From positions 8,999 through 14,551 of the forward strand of contig DAVI01000005.1 of NCBI GenBank assembly GCA_002505495.1: 5,553 nucleotides of DNA, read 5' to 3'. The notes under the pieces are model-generated. The model searched no databases, was not told where the DNA came from, and worked only from the letters and a program-made list of their open reading frames with translations. Shown here in pieces: positions 4,003 through 5,553 of this stretch. The DNA is from Euryarchaeota archaeon UBA59 (lineage in GTDB: Archaea; Thermoplasmatota; Poseidoniia; Poseidoniales; Thalassarchaeaceae). Position 1 is the stretch's first letter. Every line of letters starts with the position of its first letter. Position numbers and translations under genes: made by a program.

Positions 4003-5553
4003 TCAACTTCGGCTCACGACGGGCATGGCCATCTCTCTAACGGCCTCCCACGCAGACCACATGTCCTTGCCCAATTGCTGGAACAGTCCGCCGAGCATTC
4101 CGAGGCGGCTCATCCCTTCATCGGCAAGCCATACGCTGTTGATGAGGACAGCGATGGCGCTCGCCTCGTGGACGAAAACACCGAGCGCAAGACTGGAGTG
4201 CCAACCATCCAAAACCGAGATGACCAGAATGCCGGTTACCAGCAGTGAGATCGCGAGGTTCACTTGCACTATCATGCGGGTGCGACGAGAGAGGCGGATT
4301 AGGCGAGCGAGCATACGGGGGTTGTCGCTCGGAATCAGAACATCTGCCGCCTCGAGATTGACTTGCTCACCCGAGCCGACGGCGACTCCGACGTCGGCGG
4401 CGGCGAGTGCAGCGGCATCGTTGAAGCCGTCACCTGCCATCAAGGTGCAGCGCGCCTGACTGCGACGCCGCACCCAAATCGCCTTCCCTTCGGGGTCAAT
4501 CTCGCCACGGCAGGCGGAGGCAGCGAGGCCGAGTCGCTTGCCGAGCAACTCTACGGCAGGTTGGGCATCGCCAGAGAGCAGCTCGACCGTCACTCCGAGG
4601 TCCTCCAATTCGAGGATGAGCGCGTCCGCACCTTCCCGGAGGTCGTCGTGGTCAAAGGTGAACAGTGCGATTGCCTCCCCCGCCTCACTCAAAACAGAGA
4701 GGCCTAAGCCGCGAGCGCGGGCATCTTCAGCAGCGTCACGAATCTTGTTGGAGAAGTTGATTCCTTCATCGGTCAGCCAGTCATCGCGTCCGAAGCTGAC
4801 CTTGTTCTCACCCACAGTGCCACTGACGCCTGCAACCTCATCGGCGAGGCTCTTGACCTCCATCGCAACGAGTTCCTCACTCTCCGCCACGCCGATGATG
4901 GTTGCTGCGTAAGGGTGATTGCTACGCTTTTCCAAGCCTGCTGCAAGCCGCAGGGCGCGGCGCCGCTCAACCCCGGATGCGAGCGTGATTCCCTCCAGGC
5001 GGGGGCGTCCGCGGGTCAGGGTTCCAGTCTTGTCGATCATAGCGAGATCGATTCGGGCCGCCCGTTCGAGAACATCTCCACCACGCGCTATCATTCCGTG
5101 ATGGGCAGCATTGGCGAGGGCGTTCGCGTGCGGAACTGGAGCTGCGATAAGCAGAGCGCATGGGCAGGCGACAACCCACAGAAGGAGCATGATGTAGACA
5201 TCCTGAGTGAGCAAGGCGATGACCGCACCACCGATGATGACCGTCGGAACCCAGAGTTTTGTGAACAACATCACCATCGACTGGAGGCGAGGTGCCTCGT
5301 CACGGAAGGTGTGAACTCGATCGATCAGAGCGGATAGTCGGGTGTCCTCGCCTACTGCTGTGGTCTCAATCACCACTGGGCCGCGCAGCAGAACCAATCC
5401 CGCTTCCACCTCATCACCGACCTGCAATCGGATCGGGACGCTCTCACCGGTCATGGGAGCACGGTCAATTTGGCCAGCACCTTCGACGATGATTCCATCA
5501 ACTGGAATCAATTCCCCACTTCGCACCTCTACAAATTCACCTAAGTTGACAAG
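4003..5553 (-). CDS. Heavy-metal (P1B-type) P-type ATPase, C-terminal 516 residues (partial, continues beyond the right edge)
   Basis: This is an ATP-driven metal-cation pump of the cell membrane. Numbering from the window edge, it shows: the end of the actuator domain with VRSGELIPVDG and TGES at 35-38; two membrane helices (about 93-115 and 119-140), the second carrying CPC at 130-132; the phosphorylation motif DKTGT with Asp174 (5034-5020); the nucleotide-domain HP pair at His213 (SNHPYAATI); GDGFND at 374-379; and two final membrane helices (about 427-448, containing Asn432, and 454-476, containing HEAS at 462-465). About 40 residues follow, a longer tail than usual. The frame is open through the right edge, so the GTG at 5526 is internal. 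About 200 residues are missing, including the first four membrane helices and any metal-binding domain. CPC occurs in Cu and Zn/Cd/Pb pumps, while an HE-x-S/G motif in the last helix recalls the Co/Zn-type group, so the metal is uncertain. Confidence 0.95.
   Translation of the reverse strand, partial: LVNLGEFVEVRSGELIPVDGIIVEGAGQIDRAPMTGESVPIRLQVGDEVEAGLVLLRGPVVIETTAVGEDTRLSALIDRVHTFRDEAPRLQSMVMLFTKLWVPTVIIGGAVIALLTQDVYIMLLLWVVACPCALLIAAPVPHANALANAAHHGMIARGGDVLERAARIDLAMIDKTGTLTRGRPRLEGITLASGVERRRALRLAAGLEKRSNHPYAATIIGVAESEELVAMEVKSLADEVAGVSGTVGENKVSFGRDDWLTDEGINFSNKIRDAAEDARARGLGLSVLSEAGEAIALFTFDHDDLREGADALILELEDLGVTVELLSGDAQPAVELLGKRLGLAASACRGEIDPEGKAIWVRRRSQARCTLMAGDGFNDAAALAAADVGVAVGSGEQVNLEAADVLIPSDNPRMLARLIRLSRRTRMIVQVNLAISLLVTGILVISVLDGWHSSLALGVFVHEASAIAVLINSVWLADEGMSRLGMLGGLFQQLGKDMWSAWEAVREMAMPVVSRS

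Noticed and set aside
4025..5337. Several plus-strand open frames opposite the ATPase
   Set aside because: The minus strand carries an intact ATPase with all core motifs; the opposite frames have no recognisable domain or ribosome-binding site.
5524..5526. GTG at 5526 as the start of the ATPase
   Set aside because: It falls inside the actuator domain, and the frame stays open upstream with a plausible continuation (LVNLGEFVE) to the window edge.

Overview
The window is a compact, GC-rich stretch of a prokaryotic chromosome in which every convincing gene lies on the minus strand. Reading in the direction of transcription, from high to low coordinates, it holds: the C-terminal 516 residues of a heavy-metal P-type ATPase (5553 to 4003, running off the right edge); a winged-helix regulator (3931 to 3458); a small protein with three zinc ribbons (3448 to 3050); a very long, charged coiled-coil protein with a disordered Pro/Gly-rich tail (about 3027 to 229); and the first 56 residues of a secreted or membrane-anchored protein (170 to 1, running off the left edge). 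I see no tRNA, rRNA, CRISPR array, insertion sequence or other mobile element.

The style of the proteins suggests an archaeon, possibly a marine planktonic euryarchaeon of the Marine Group II/Poseidoniales type. The hints are a stand-alone tandem CxxC zinc-ribbon protein, an ArsR-like winged helix with a lineage-specific C-terminal domain, and a giant low-complexity Glu/Arg coiled coil. This is an inference from style only; no marker gene settles it. Shine-Dalgarno motifs are clear in front of two genes, so the genome is not purely leaderless.

The winged-helix and zinc-ribbon genes are 9 bases apart. The ribosome-binding site of the second overlaps the stop codon of the first, so they are almost certainly cotranscribed and translationally linked. 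The coiled-coil gene follows after about 20 to 210 bases, depending on its true start, which is unclear: there is no ATG near the start of convincing coding sequence, and a strong hairpin (2846-2881) sits just upstream of it. The ATPase precedes the regulator by 71 bases.

The most unusual feature is inside the coiled-coil protein. Its hydrophobic positions follow a 19-residue period over about 418 residues: 22 consecutive units, in 21 of which the fifth position is L, I, M, Y or W. This is a 19/5 (nonadecad) pattern, which differs from the heptad of ordinary coiled coils and predicts a right-handed supercoil or a non-classical amphipathic helix. The tail of the same protein carries an exactly repeated decapeptide whose ten codons all differ between copies, pointing to selection on a short protein motif. 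With its DNA-binding-type and zinc-ribbon neighbours, this protein is the best candidate here for an undescribed structural system. Its function is not known from the sequence.
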